From JBHGBM01 sp041946965 (GTDB lineage: Bacteria > Acidobacteriota > Terriglobia > Bryobacterales > Bryobacteraceae), in assembly GCA_041946965.1 (NCBI GenBank), contig JBHGBM010000009.1, positions 30,033 through 94,032 of the forward strand: a stretch of 64,000 nt of DNA, written 5' to 3'. Of this stretch, positions 50,971 to 59,910 are shown in pieces. Each line of letters starts with the position of its first letter. Within the stretch, counting starts at the first letter, position 1. The position numbers and the translations under genes were made by a program. The notes under the pieces are model-generated. The model made no database searches, was not told the DNA's origin, and saw only the letters and a list, made by a program, of their open reading frames with translations.

Positions 50971-52986
50971 GGCGAGGCGTTCGAGGACGATGTCCAGGTT
51001 GCGCTGCGCCTGAGTGAACCGCGGCTCGATACGAAGCGCCTCTCGATACTGCTCCGCCGCCTCTTCCAACCCGCCCTGGCCGGCCAGCGCGACACCCAGG
51101 TTGTTGCGGGCGTGAACATCGCGGGGGTCCAGCCGCACGGCCTCGCGAAACTCCGCGATGGCATCAGCCGGCCGTCCCTGTTGGGAGAACAAAAGGCCCA
51201 GGTTGTAATGCGCGCGGGGAAGGTTGGGCTGGAGCGCGAGCGCGGCGCGGTACTCCGACGCCGCCCCTTCGAGGTTCCCGCGCTGGAACCGCACGTTGCC
51301 AAGGTTGTAGCGCCACTCGGCGGCGTGGGGCTCGAGCGTTACGGCTTGGGAACACTCGGGCTCGGCTTCCTCCAACTGTCCGGCAGCGGCGAGCGCGAGG
51401 CAGAAATCGCTGCGCCCAGAGGCGTAACCGGGAACCAGTTTCACCACCTTGTGGTATTCGCGCACGGCGGCTGCGGCGTCGCCCGAGGCCTTGAGGAAAG
51501 CGGCATGATGCTCGGCGATGGCCCAATCGCGGGGCGCGCGGGCGGCTGCGGCAGCGTACTGGCCCGCGATGGCCCGCGGGTCCGCCGCGCGCAGTCCGGC
51601 CAGCCGGGCCTCGAGGCGCTTTCTACGCTCTTTGATGTCGAATTGCCCGGTGAAGGGAGGCCGGCTCATGCGCTCCAACGTTTCGCTTTCCAGGTTGTAG
51701 CGGTCGAAATCCGTGAAACCCAACCGTTCCGCGCATTCACGCTCGCTCAATGCCGTCCTTGCGCCCGTGATCCGTTCGAAAGCGGCGCGGGCCAGCAGGT
51801 AGTTGCCGCTGAAGTTCATGTGTACGTGCTCGAGGAACAGCTCCTCGCCTGAGATTCCCGAAGGACTGGCCTCGGAGAACACACGCTCCGCGTCGATGAT
51901 CTCGCTGCCGGTCCGCGCGGCAACCTCTTCCACGGCGCGGTTGATCGCCGAATCGGCGCGGAAGCGTAGCGCGTCCAGGTCCCTCGCCAGCAGGAAGGCT
52001 TTCCTGGCTCCCTCGGCGTCGCCCAGCCTCAGCCGCGCCTGCGCTAGGCGAAACTGCAACTCGGCATGGGCGGGGTCGATGGCCGCGGCCCGCTCAAAGG
52101 CGCGCACGGCTTCCGCTGGCTCGCCTCCCTGCCCGGCACGGAATTGCAACTCCCACTGAGCGTTCCGCTCTTCGGTGAGCCGCACGCCGTGAACGGACGC
52201 GAACGGCGCGCAGTCCTTCAGGTTGGTGGCGACGGTCGCCAGGATCACGCGAGCCCCCGCGGCGCGCCCCAGGCGGCAAATGTCGGCGAGATTATCGCGG
52301 AAATTTCCAGCCACGGATTTCAACCGGGTATCGTCCGCGGGCACGAGGTTGGCCGAAAACATCTCCATGCCGCCCCAGGCCGCGCGGTCTGCAGCCCGTT
52401 CGCGGAAATTGAGAAGCTGCCCGATCCGGGTGGCTTTCAGGGCGAGCGCGGCGCGGATGAGCGCGCGGCTGCGCGTGAAAACGTTGAATACCGTTCCGGG
52501 TCCGAAGGGGCCGACCACCTCGTTGTTGCCCATGTATACGAGGAACAGATCCGGCTGCCGGCGGGCGCATTCGCGCGCGATGGCGAGCGAGACGTGCGAG
52601 TTGATGGCGGTCATGGCTACGTTGACCACCTCGAAGGAACGCCCCGGCTGATGCGCGGTGAGCATCTGGTGAAGGATGCGCGTGAAACCAAATGCGGGGT
52701 CCGGGTCGCCCAGGGCCGCCGAATCGCCGAGCACGAAAATGCGGTAAGCGCCCGCCGGTTTCACCACGCTCATTGCGAAAGGGTACGGGGCACGGGCGAG
52801 CGCGCGGGGAAAGAACCGGAAACCGAAGGCGGGATTGGCCGTGTATACCGGCCCCTGCTTCATGAACAACGCCGGATCGTATCCGTAGCCGCCGATGCGC
52901 AGGGCCGCCTCCAGCAACACGAGGAACAGGGCGGGTATCCCCACTGCGGCCAGGATTCGAAACAGCCACTCCCTTCCGGTGCTCAT
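50953..52986 (-). CDS. Membrane-anchored SGNH/GDSL hydrolase-like protein with C-terminal TPR repeats
   Basis: A 677-residue protein. One N-terminal membrane helix (WLFRILAAVGIPALFLVLLE) is followed by an SGNH-hydrolase-like domain with IFVLGDSAALGD (block I Ser), YMGNNEVVGPFG (block III Asn) and EHVHMNFSGNYLLA (block V). At least six tetratricopeptide repeats follow (for example AIAEFREAVRLDPRDVHARN and AAEQYREALRIEPRFTQAQR), with one inserted TPR-like segment inside the hydrolase part. Similar fusions occur near cell-surface or glycan systems, but the role is unknown. The ATG at 52986 is preferred to the GTG at 53016 because the membrane helix then follows directly. Confidence 0.8.
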   Translation of the reverse strand: MSTGREWLFRILAAVGIPALFLVLLEAALRIGGYGYDPALFMKQGPVYTANPAFGFRFFPRALARAPYPFAMSVVKPAGAYRIFVLGDSAALGDPDPAFGFTRILHQMLTAHQPGRSFEVVNVAMTAINSHVSLAIARECARRQPDLFLVYMGNNEVVGPFGPGTVFNVFTRSRALIRAALALKATRIGQLLNFRERAADRAAWGGMEMFSANLVPADDTRLKSVAGNFRDNLADICRLGRAAGARVILATVATNLKDCAPFASVHGVRLTEERNAQWELQFRAGQGGEPAEAVRAFERAAAIDPAHAELQFRLAQARLRLGDAEGARKAFLLARDLDALRFRADSAINRAVEEVAARTGSEIIDAERVFSEASPSGISGEELFLEHVHMNFSGNYLLARAAFERITGARTALSERECAERLGFTDFDRYNLESETLERMSRPPFTGQFDIKERRKRLEARLAGLRAADPRAIAGQYAAAAARAPRDWAIAEHHAAFLKASGDAAAAVREYHKVVKLVPGYASGRSDFCLALAAAGQLEEAEPECSQAVTLEPHAAEWRYNLGNVRFQRGNLEGAASEYRAALALQPNLPRAHYNLGLLFSQQGRPADAIAEFREAVRLDPRDVHARNNLGVALAGQGGLEEAAEQYREALRIEPRFTQAQRNLDIVLERLASARGR

Positions 52987-53037
52987 GCCGCCGCCTTCAT
53001 CACAAAGCTGAATCACGGAACCAGACGATTGCCACTT

Positions 53038-53065
53038 ATTATAAAGCCGGCCATCTGTGCTACAA
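53038..53065 (-). promoter_or_regulatory. Probable promoter of the SGNH/TPR gene
   Basis: A perfect TATAAT on the minus strand (53043-53038) with TTGTAG (53065-53060) 16 bases upstream as a partial -35. It would give a leader of about 45 bases before the ATG at 52986. Confidence 0.4.
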
Positions 53066-53093
53066 CGGCTAGATTCTCTCGGAACGAGGAATC

Positions 53094-54431
53094 ATGACAA
53101 CGACGCGAAGAGCTTTTGTGGGCGGACTGACGGCCGCGTCGTACGGCCGCGTGAGGGGCGCCAACGATCGTGTGCAGGTCGGCCTGGTGGGCGCCGGACT
53201 GATCGGGACCTACCACATCGGCACCTTCCGGAAACAGCCGGACGTGGATGTGGCGGCGGTCTGCGATGTGTATCAGCCGCGCGTGGAGGCCGGAATCGCC
53301 GCCGCGGGCGGCCGGGCCAAGCCGTTCCGCGACTTCCGCAAGATGCTGGAGGACAAAGAAGTGCAGGCGGTGATCGTCGCCACGCCGGACCACTGGCATG
53401 CGTTGATGACCATCCTGGCCTGCGCGGCGGGTAAGGACGTGTACGTCGAGAAGCCGATGACGCTGTTCGTCCGCGAGGGCCGATGGATGACCAACGCGGC
53501 GCGGCGTTACAACCGCATCGTGCAGGTGGGAACGCAGGGCCGCAGCGCCGGGCACATCCCGGAAGTCGTTGCGCTCTTCCAATCGCAACACATCGGGAAG
53601 GTCCACAAGGTGCATATCGCGACGGCGCGCAACATTATGCCGGGCTTCGGCGCGCCGGCCGACGGTGCGTGTCCGCGGAATCTCGATTACGACATGTGGC
53701 TGGGGCCCGCGCCGCAGCGCCCCTACAACCTGCACCGCGCGCTTTACCACTTCCGCTGGTTCTGGGACTACTCCGGCGGGCAGATGACCAACCTCGGCGC
53801 GCACGACCTGGATTTCGTCTACCTGCTGATGAACACCAGGGGCCCGTCGTCGGTCTTCTCGGCCGGAGGCCGGTTGGCGCTGAGCGACGACAACGGGGAG
53901 ACGCCCGATACGCAGGATGCCATTCTCCAGTACCGCGGTTTCAACGTGACCATCAGTATCCGCGAGGCGTCCGGCGGGCGGCGTCAGGGTGGAGGTACGG
54001 AGTTCTTCGGCACCAAAGGCAGCATGACAATCGGCCGCAACGGATACCAGGTGTGGCCGGACCAGCGGATCGCTCCGCAGAAGCAGATTCCGCCGTGGTC
54101 CGATCCTCCCGGCCATCCGCAACCCGTGGCCGTGGAACCGGGACCCCGCACGGAAGCCCGTAAGTCGGAGGGCGAAGCGGAACCGATGGAGCGGCACGTC
54201 CGGAACTTCATCGACAGCGTCAAGTCACGAAAGCGGCCGAACGCCGATGTCGAGGACGGTCACCTGGTAGCCACGGCGTGCCACCTGGCCAACATCTCGT
54301 TGCGGCTCGGCCGGCCGGTGCGGTGGGACCCGGTGAAAGAGGAGATCGTAGGGGATGCGGAGGCCAGCCGCTGGATCGAGAGGCCGTACCGCAAACCCTG
54401 GGACGGCGTGTTGCGAGGAATGAAACTATGA
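53094..54431 (+). CDS. Exported Gfo/Idh/MocA family oxidoreductase
   Basis: A 445-residue NAD(P)-fold oxidoreductase with a twin-arginine-like start (MTTTRRAFVGGLTAASYGRV). The Rossmann motif is VGLVGAGLIGTYHIGTF, the catalytic motif is YVEKPMTLF with its lysine present (in contrast to the protein at 23891), and the C-terminal domain has WFWDYSGGQMTNLGAHDLDF, a pattern of the large acidobacterial and planctomycete exported group. CGAGGAA lies before the ATG. Its stop overlaps the start of the following sugar-isomerase-like gene (ATGA), so the pair is made together and probably serves one pathway on an imported or periplasmic sugar. Confidence 0.88.
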   Translation: MTTTRRAFVGGLTAASYGRVRGANDRVQVGLVGAGLIGTYHIGTFRKQPDVDVAAVCDVYQPRVEAGIAAAGGRAKPFRDFRKMLEDKEVQAVIVATPDHWHALMTILACAAGKDVYVEKPMTLFVREGRWMTNAARRYNRIVQVGTQGRSAGHIPEVVALFQSQHIGKVHKVHIATARNIMPGFGAPADGACPRNLDYDMWLGPAPQRPYNLHRALYHFRWFWDYSGGQMTNLGAHDLDFVYLLMNTRGPSSVFSAGGRLALSDDNGETPDTQDAILQYRGFNVTISIREASGGRRQGGGTEFFGTKGSMTIGRNGYQVWPDQRIAPQKQIPPWSDPPGHPQPVAVEPGPRTEARKSEGEAEPMERHVRNFIDSVKSRKRPNADVEDGHLVATACHLANISLRLGRPVRWDPVKEEIVGDAEASRWIERPYRKPWDGVLRGMKL

Positions 54432-55429
54432 CACGGCGCACCTTCGCCGTCGCGGCGGCTGCCGCGGTGCGTGCCGCGGGCGCCCCCGCGCGGCGAACGA
54501 GCATGGGGCTGACGCCGGATTCCCTGCCCGCCCGGCGGTTTGCGGCGCCGGAAGAATTTGTGGAGCTTTGCGGCCAGCTCGGGATGGGAGGATGCCAGAT
54601 CAGCCTCCGCCCGCTCGAGCCGGACCTGGCGCGGAGGATTCGCCGGCGAACCGAAGAACTCGGGCTCTACGTGGTCATCGGCAGCCAGCTTCCAGGCGAG
54701 GACGTTGCGCAGTTTGAACGCACGGTCCAGTTGTCGAAGGAAGCGGGCGCGGTTGCGCTCCGTCTGCCCACGGGCCAGCGGCGCTATGAACAGTTCTCGA
54801 CGCTCGAGCAGCGGCGGGCGCACGTAGCCCGGGTCCGCAAGGGAATCGAGCGCGCCGTTCCCATCGCGGAGCGGGCCCGGCTGCCCCTCGGCTTAGAGAA
54901 CCACAAGGACTGGACGCTGGAGGAGCAACTGGCGTTGTACAAGGAGTTCCCCAGCGAGTATTTCGGCGCGTGCGTGGACGTCGGGAACAGCATTGCCTTG
55001 CTCGAAGACCCCATGGAAGTGGTGGAGGGGCTGGCGCCGTACGCAGTGACCACGCACTTCAAGAACATGGCGGTGGAGGAGTACGAGCAGGGCTTTCTCC
55101 TTTCGGAGGTTCCGCTCGCCGACGGGATCCTCGACTTGAAACGCGTGGTGGACGCTTTGCGGGCACGCCGGCCGAAGATACATTTCGCGCTCGAGATGAT
55201 CACCCGGGATCCGTTGAAGGTGCCGTGCCTGACTGATAAGTACTGGGTGACATTCCCGGAGCGGAACGGCCGCTTCCTGGCGCGCACTCTCGCCATGGTT
55301 CGCAGGAACAAGCCGGTCAAGCCGCTGCCGCGGGTCACGGGGCTCGGCCGCGAGGCGGTTCTGAAGCTCGAGATGGACAACGTGGAACAGTGCATCGCGT
55401 ATGCCCGCGACCGGCTCGGACTGGTGTGA
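54428..55429 (+). CDS. Sugar phosphate isomerase/epimerase-like TIM-barrel protein (possibly exported)
   Basis: A 333-residue xylose-isomerase-like TIM-barrel protein. The N-terminus MTRRTFAVAAAAAVRAAGAPA looks like a short twin-arginine signal, matching its exported Gfo/Idh/MocA partner. Metal-site strands are visible: LPLGLENHKDWTLEEQL (Glu), FGACVDVGNSIALLEDP (Asp), VTTHFKNMAVEEYE (His) and HFALEMITRDPLKVP (Glu). The start comes from the ATGA overlap with the preceding gene. Substrate unknown. Export of such an enzyme would place sugar isomerisation or 3-keto-sugar chemistry in the periplasm, which is inference. Confidence 0.85.
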   Translation: MTRRTFAVAAAAAVRAAGAPARRTSMGLTPDSLPARRFAAPEEFVELCGQLGMGGCQISLRPLEPDLARRIRRRTEELGLYVVIGSQLPGEDVAQFERTVQLSKEAGAVALRLPTGQRRYEQFSTLEQRRAHVARVRKGIERAVPIAERARLPLGLENHKDWTLEEQLALYKEFPSEYFGACVDVGNSIALLEDPMEVVEGLAPYAVTTHFKNMAVEEYEQGFLLSEVPLADGILDLKRVVDALRARRPKIHFALEMITRDPLKVPCLTDKYWVTFPERNGRFLARTLAMVRRNKPVKPLPRVTGLGREAVLKLEMDNVEQCIAYARDRLGLV

Positions 55430-55448
55430 TCCCCGGATGGTAGAAACC

Positions 55449-57737
55449 TCACGGGATCAGCGAGACCGGGCCGAGCGCAGACGCGGAACGCGGTTCGCCG
55501 TCGATCCAGATGCGGGCCGAGGGATGAGGCCGCCAGATACGGCCCGCGGCGGGAAGCGGCGGGAGGTTCTGGCGCGCGCGGCGGGGGCCGGCCACCATTA
55601 ATTTTGCGGCACCCGCGCTCACGCTGAAGCCGGCCTCCGAGCGCGCCAGGGCCTTGCCGCGGTACGTGAGCGTGCGGCCGTCTCCGCAGACGTAGCCGAG
55701 CACACTGCCATCCGGACCTGTGCGAACCATGGCGAGGAAGGCGTCGGTTTCGAGATCACCGCAAGTGAGGAGGCGGCCGGGAGAGTCCGCCGATTCCTCC
55801 GGTTGCCAGACGATGAGGTCGGAAAAGCCGGGCCCTTCGACGATGATGCCGGCGGCGCCGTCAACCCCTTCGACGCGCGGTCCGGGCCGCAAACGCGGTT
55901 CCGGTTCGCCGCGGCGGTGAGCGGCGGCGACGGCGAGGAAGCGCACCCGCGAGCCGGACAGGTTCACGCGCAGGCGGCCAAGTTCGTAGGTATGGCGCGC
56001 GTCTTCGCTTTGAACGGTGCGGAACTCGTGAGCTGGCGTTGCCGGGGTATGGAACGCGAGCAGGCAGCGGGCGCGCTCTCCCTCAAAGCAGAAGGGCTCG
56101 GCGAAGGTTCCCTGGCCGCTGAGGGATTTCGCCCGGGTGTACCACTGCCAGTGGTAATCGTAATCGCCGGCGCCGCGCTGGATGTCGTCGGCGGCGACGA
56201 CGTAAGGAATCGGGCCTTGCTTGGCGAACAGCACGGCGCGTTCGGCGCGGAGCGCGGGCGGATCGCCGCGTACGGAGCGGTCGGCGTAAGAACGGCGGGC
56301 GTCGCCGCGGGCGTAGTCGGCGAAATGCCCGGCCACGACACCGGTCATGAAGCCGTACAGCGAGCCGTCGTCGCCGGCGGAGGTGGGGCGGTCGGCAATG
56401 GGCATGCCGCCCTCGCCCACGATCACGATATTGTGTTCAAGATCGGCGCCGTGATGGCGGTGACTGTAAGGAAAGATGTTCTCGTGCGTGGCGAACTGTT
56501 CGCCGAAAGCGGTGAAGAGGAAGCTGTTCGGGTCGTAGTGGGTGTGGTTGGCGTTCTCGTAGCGGGTGGTGAAGACGAACCATGAGGCGCGCTCGCTGTC
56601 CCATTGGTCGCGGGCGAACAGATAGCCGGCGCGATTCCGGTCGATTTCAAAATAGTGGGAGACGGGGAGATCGAGAGAGCCGGGGCTCGCGGGTTGCAGA
56701 TCCCCGGGCCAATACAGGAAGACGCCGGTGGGGTTGATGCGGTCGAGGTCGGCGTATTTTTCGAAAGTCCAGAGGCCGGCGGCGTCGCCGGTCTCGCGGA
56801 TGCCGTGCAGGTAGATCGGTTGAAACACGCGGCGTCCGTAACCGGTATTGTCCCCCACAGGGCCGCAGCCGCCCTGCGGCATCCACTGGTGGCGCAGGTA
56901 GTGCATGGCGTTCACCGCGCCCGAGTCAGGGATGATATCGGGGCCGCCGAGGCGCCGGACAGCCTCGGCGAAGAGCGTGGGGTTCTTGTGGTAGTGCGCG
57001 TAGCCCGGACCTTCGTTGCAGATGCCGCTCGCGCGCCAGGTTTCGGGGAAGTAGTTGCGGCTGATTTTGCGAAAACATTCGGCGAACCAGTGTTCCAGAC
57101 GCGGATGGCGCGATTCGCCGCGAATCGCGCACACGAGGACACCCTGCGCGCCCACGGGGATGGCCCCGCAGTTGTAGCCGGCCTCGCGCCACCACCAGCT
57201 TTCCGTGTGCTGGTAAAGGGCGGCGCTCCAGCGTTCGAGAGCCTCCAGCAGGCGGTCTTTCGACGAGGCGGAAAGGAGCGGCTGAAGCCAGTCCCAGGCG
57301 TAGGCGAAGGCCTTGGGCCAGTGTTCAGTGGCGAAAAAATCGCTGTCCACCACGCGGTGGAACTCTTCGGGGTCGGTCTTGAGAGCGGCCATTTCGAAGA
57401 GCGCGGCGGCGCGGCGGCCCACATTCTCGTCGCGCTCCACCTGGTAGACGAGGGCCATGGCCTCGAGCTGTTCGGCGAGGCGAACACCCTCGCGGCCAAC
57501 GGCCTGCTTGACGGTGAGCGCGGCGGGAGATTCGGCCGCGGCGAGGCGGCGGACGCGGCGCCAGGCTTCACCGGGCAGGCCGGGGGCCTGCGTGCGGCGC
57601 CGCAACGCGTCCAGCTCGGCTTCGGAGAAAACGATGCCGGGGTGGGTGCCGGGCTTGACCACCTTATAGGTCTGGCGCGGCCTGGGAAGCGCCTGCGTCA
57701 GGAGCAGGGAGAGGAATTCAGCACGGGTCATGGTCAT
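55449..57737 (-). CDS. Heparinase II/III-like polysaccharide lyase family protein
   Basis: A 762-residue protein with an (alpha/alpha) toroid N-terminal half (KAFAYAWDWLQPLLSA, WWWREAGYNCGAIPVGAQG, EGPGYAHYHKNPTLFAEA) and a beta-sandwich heparinase II/III-like C-terminal half (YENANHTHYDPNSFLFTAFG, PYSHRHHGADLEHNIVIVG). The block NHTHYDPNSF is typical of the catalytic His region of alginate and heparin lyases of this fold. The start region (MTMTRAEFLSLLLTQALP) is a weak export signal. It is divergent from the GH42-like gene at 57778 with only 40 bases between. Likely substrate: a uronic-acid-containing polysaccharide; exact specificity is unknown. Confidence 0.78.
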   Translation of the reverse strand: MTMTRAEFLSLLLTQALPRPRQTYKVVKPGTHPGIVFSEAELDALRRRTQAPGLPGEAWRRVRRLAAAESPAALTVKQAVGREGVRLAEQLEAMALVYQVERDENVGRRAAALFEMAALKTDPEEFHRVVDSDFFATEHWPKAFAYAWDWLQPLLSASSKDRLLEALERWSAALYQHTESWWWREAGYNCGAIPVGAQGVLVCAIRGESRHPRLEHWFAECFRKISRNYFPETWRASGICNEGPGYAHYHKNPTLFAEAVRRLGGPDIIPDSGAVNAMHYLRHQWMPQGGCGPVGDNTGYGRRVFQPIYLHGIRETGDAAGLWTFEKYADLDRINPTGVFLYWPGDLQPASPGSLDLPVSHYFEIDRNRAGYLFARDQWDSERASWFVFTTRYENANHTHYDPNSFLFTAFGEQFATHENIFPYSHRHHGADLEHNIVIVGEGGMPIADRPTSAGDDGSLYGFMTGVVAGHFADYARGDARRSYADRSVRGDPPALRAERAVLFAKQGPIPYVVAADDIQRGAGDYDYHWQWYTRAKSLSGQGTFAEPFCFEGERARCLLAFHTPATPAHEFRTVQSEDARHTYELGRLRVNLSGSRVRFLAVAAAHRRGEPEPRLRPGPRVEGVDGAAGIIVEGPGFSDLIVWQPEESADSPGRLLTCGDLETDAFLAMVRTGPDGSVLGYVCGDGRTLTYRGKALARSEAGFSVSAGAAKLMVAGPRRARQNLPPLPAAGRIWRPHPSARIWIDGEPRSASALGPVSLIP

Positions 57738-57777
57738 CGAGCTTCTACCGATTATCGCGCGGTGGCAGAATAGGGTG

Positions 57778-59910
57778 ATGCGGATTGCCGGCCTGATTGT
57801 CCTGCTGGCCGGGGCGGTATTGCGCGCCCAAACGCCCGAGTGGCCGGGGTGGGACGAGTATCAAACCATCGTGTGGAGCACGGGTGCGCCGCGCGATTTC
57901 AAACAGTGGGTCGAGCGCCTGCGCCAGATCCATTTCACCGCCGAACAGTGCACCATCGGCAACGACCCGTCTCCGTACGTCTCCGCCGGCTTCGGCTTTT
58001 ACGTCGAGAACCTGGTGGCCGAACTGGGCTTCCTCAACACGCGCAAACCGATCTACGACGCCGACTACCAGGGCTACGTGGCAACGCGCGACAAAAAGTA
58101 CCTGCTGCGCAAGCCCTCTCTGCACGACGAAGAAGCCTGGATGGCGGTTGAGGCGCGGCTGCGGTCGCGGACGCCGATGTACGCGGGCAAGCGCGCGCTG
58201 GCCTACAACTTGCGCGACGAGCTATCCATCGGCAGCTTCGTCTCGCCCATGGATTACTGCTATTCCCCCCAGACCCTGGCGGCGTTCCGCGAGTGGCTCA
58301 AGGGCGTGTACGGGTCTCTGGAAGCCCTGAACGCGCAGTGGGAAACCGGGTTCGAATCCTGGGACGAGGTGACGCCGCTCACCACCTATGAGACCAAGGA
58401 CCGGGAGCGCGCCGCTCTGGCGGCCGGAGCGCCGGAGAACTATTCGTCCTGGAACGACCACCGGGCTTTCATGGACTTATCGTTCAATAGCCTGCTCGAC
58501 CGGCTGCGGCGCGTCGTGCACGAGCGGGATGCCTCGGCGCCCGTCGGCGTCGAGGGCACGCAGATGCCGAGCGCGTGGGGCGGATTCGACCTGTGGCGCA
58601 TGTCGCGCGTGGTTGACTGGATTGAGCCTTACGACATCGCTTCGAGCCGCAAAGTGCTGCGCTCTTTCCTGCCCGAGGGCACGCCTGTCTTGAGCACGCT
58701 CTTCGGCGACGATTTCCCGAGGCTCCGGCGCAACCTCTGGCGGCTGCTCCTCCAAGGCGACCGCGGGGTGATCGTCTGGGACGATGCCGCCTCCCGCATA
58801 ATCGAGAAAGACCAGGAGGAACTGCCGCTGACCGCCCGCGGCAAGGGACTGGCGCCGATCCTGGCCGAGATTCGCGACGCCGCCAAGATCGTCTTCCCGC
58901 TGCGCCGGCGGCCTCCGCGCATCGCCATTCACTATTCGCAGGCCTCCATCCGCGCTCACTGGATGTTCGATTCCCGCGAGGACCGCGACACGTGGCCGCG
59001 CCGCCTCGCCTCCTATGAAGCCTCGTTTTCGCGTTTCGCGCGCGTCCGCGACAGCTTCCAACGGGTCATCGAAGACCTGGGGCTGGAGTACAACTTCGTC
59101 TCTTACGAGCAACTGGAGAGGCAGGAACTGGCGCGAGGCGCGTACACGGTGCTGATCCTGCCGCAGTCGGTGGCTATGTCGGAGGCGGAGTGCCGGGAGG
59201 TCGAGGAATTCGTCCTCGCGGGAGGGTTGGTGATCGCGGACAACATGGTTGCCACCATGGACGAGCACTGCCGCCGCCGGCCGAAAGGCCGTCTCGACTC
59301 GCTGTTCGGAATCGAGAGAAAAACACTCGGCTGGCGGGCCAAAGCCGCGGGCCCGATGCTGCCGCCTGTGGACGAACGCTTCCAGGCGTTGCAGGCCTTC
59401 GACCCCGACCTGAGCGTGACGGACGGCACGCCGCGAGCCACGCCCGGCGGGACGCCGGTCATCGTGGAAAAGCGCAGCGGCGAGGGGCGCGCGGTGTACC
59501 TGAACATCGGGATGCACGAGTACGGCAAGTGGCGGTTGAAACCGCCCTCGGGCGCCAACCTCACTGCGCTGTTCAAAACCCTGTTGCAGGAGCACGGTAT
59601 GGAACCTGAGGTGCGGGTCTTGGATCCGGAAAGCGGGTCTCCCGTGGCCGCCGTCGAGGTGCTTCGCTACGACGGTCCGGACGGCGAGTACGTGGCCCTG
59701 ATGAGAAACCCCGAACCCAACGCCACCGGGTCCCTGAAGCAGGCCGGCTACCCGGACAACGCGGCTCTGGAATCGGACGTGGCGGTCAAGGTCGTCTTCC
59801 CGCGCGAAGCGGACCTGACGGAGATGATCAGTGGCGAGTCGCGCGAGGCTGCGCGGGAGTGGATCGGGACGCTCGAGCCCTGGCGGCCATTGTTGTTCCG
59901 GCTCCGCTAA
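57778..59910 (+). CDS. Secreted GH42-like beta-galactosidase-fold protein
   Basis: A 710-residue exported protein (signal peptide MRIAGLIVLLAGAVLRAQ). The TIM-barrel part has ALAYNLRDELSIGSF (Glu148 is the candidate acid/base) and CYSPQTLAAFREWLKGVYGSLEALNAQWET, the classical GH42 stretch. The following YTVLILPQSVAMSEAECREV and VEEFVLAGGLVIADN are the trimerisation, amidotransferase-like domain. The longer frame upstream overlaps the divergent lyase gene and has no signal, so I chose ATG 57778 (TAGGG nearby). Its stop overlaps that of the convergent heparinase-like gene. Activity could be beta-galactosidase or another retaining exo-glycosidase. Confidence 0.82.
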   Translation: MRIAGLIVLLAGAVLRAQTPEWPGWDEYQTIVWSTGAPRDFKQWVERLRQIHFTAEQCTIGNDPSPYVSAGFGFYVENLVAELGFLNTRKPIYDADYQGYVATRDKKYLLRKPSLHDEEAWMAVEARLRSRTPMYAGKRALAYNLRDELSIGSFVSPMDYCYSPQTLAAFREWLKGVYGSLEALNAQWETGFESWDEVTPLTTYETKDRERAALAAGAPENYSSWNDHRAFMDLSFNSLLDRLRRVVHERDASAPVGVEGTQMPSAWGGFDLWRMSRVVDWIEPYDIASSRKVLRSFLPEGTPVLSTLFGDDFPRLRRNLWRLLLQGDRGVIVWDDAASRIIEKDQEELPLTARGKGLAPILAEIRDAAKIVFPLRRRPPRIAIHYSQASIRAHWMFDSREDRDTWPRRLASYEASFSRFARVRDSFQRVIEDLGLEYNFVSYEQLERQELARGAYTVLILPQSVAMSEAECREVEEFVLAGGLVIADNMVATMDEHCRRRPKGRLDSLFGIERKTLGWRAKAAGPMLPPVDERFQALQAFDPDLSVTDGTPRATPGGTPVIVEKRSGEGRAVYLNIGMHEYGKWRLKPPSGANLTALFKTLLQEHGMEPEVRVLDPESGSPVAAVEVLRYDGPDGEYVALMRNPEPNATGSLKQAGYPDNAALESDVAVKVVFPREADLTEMISGESREAAREWIGTLEPWRPLLFRLR

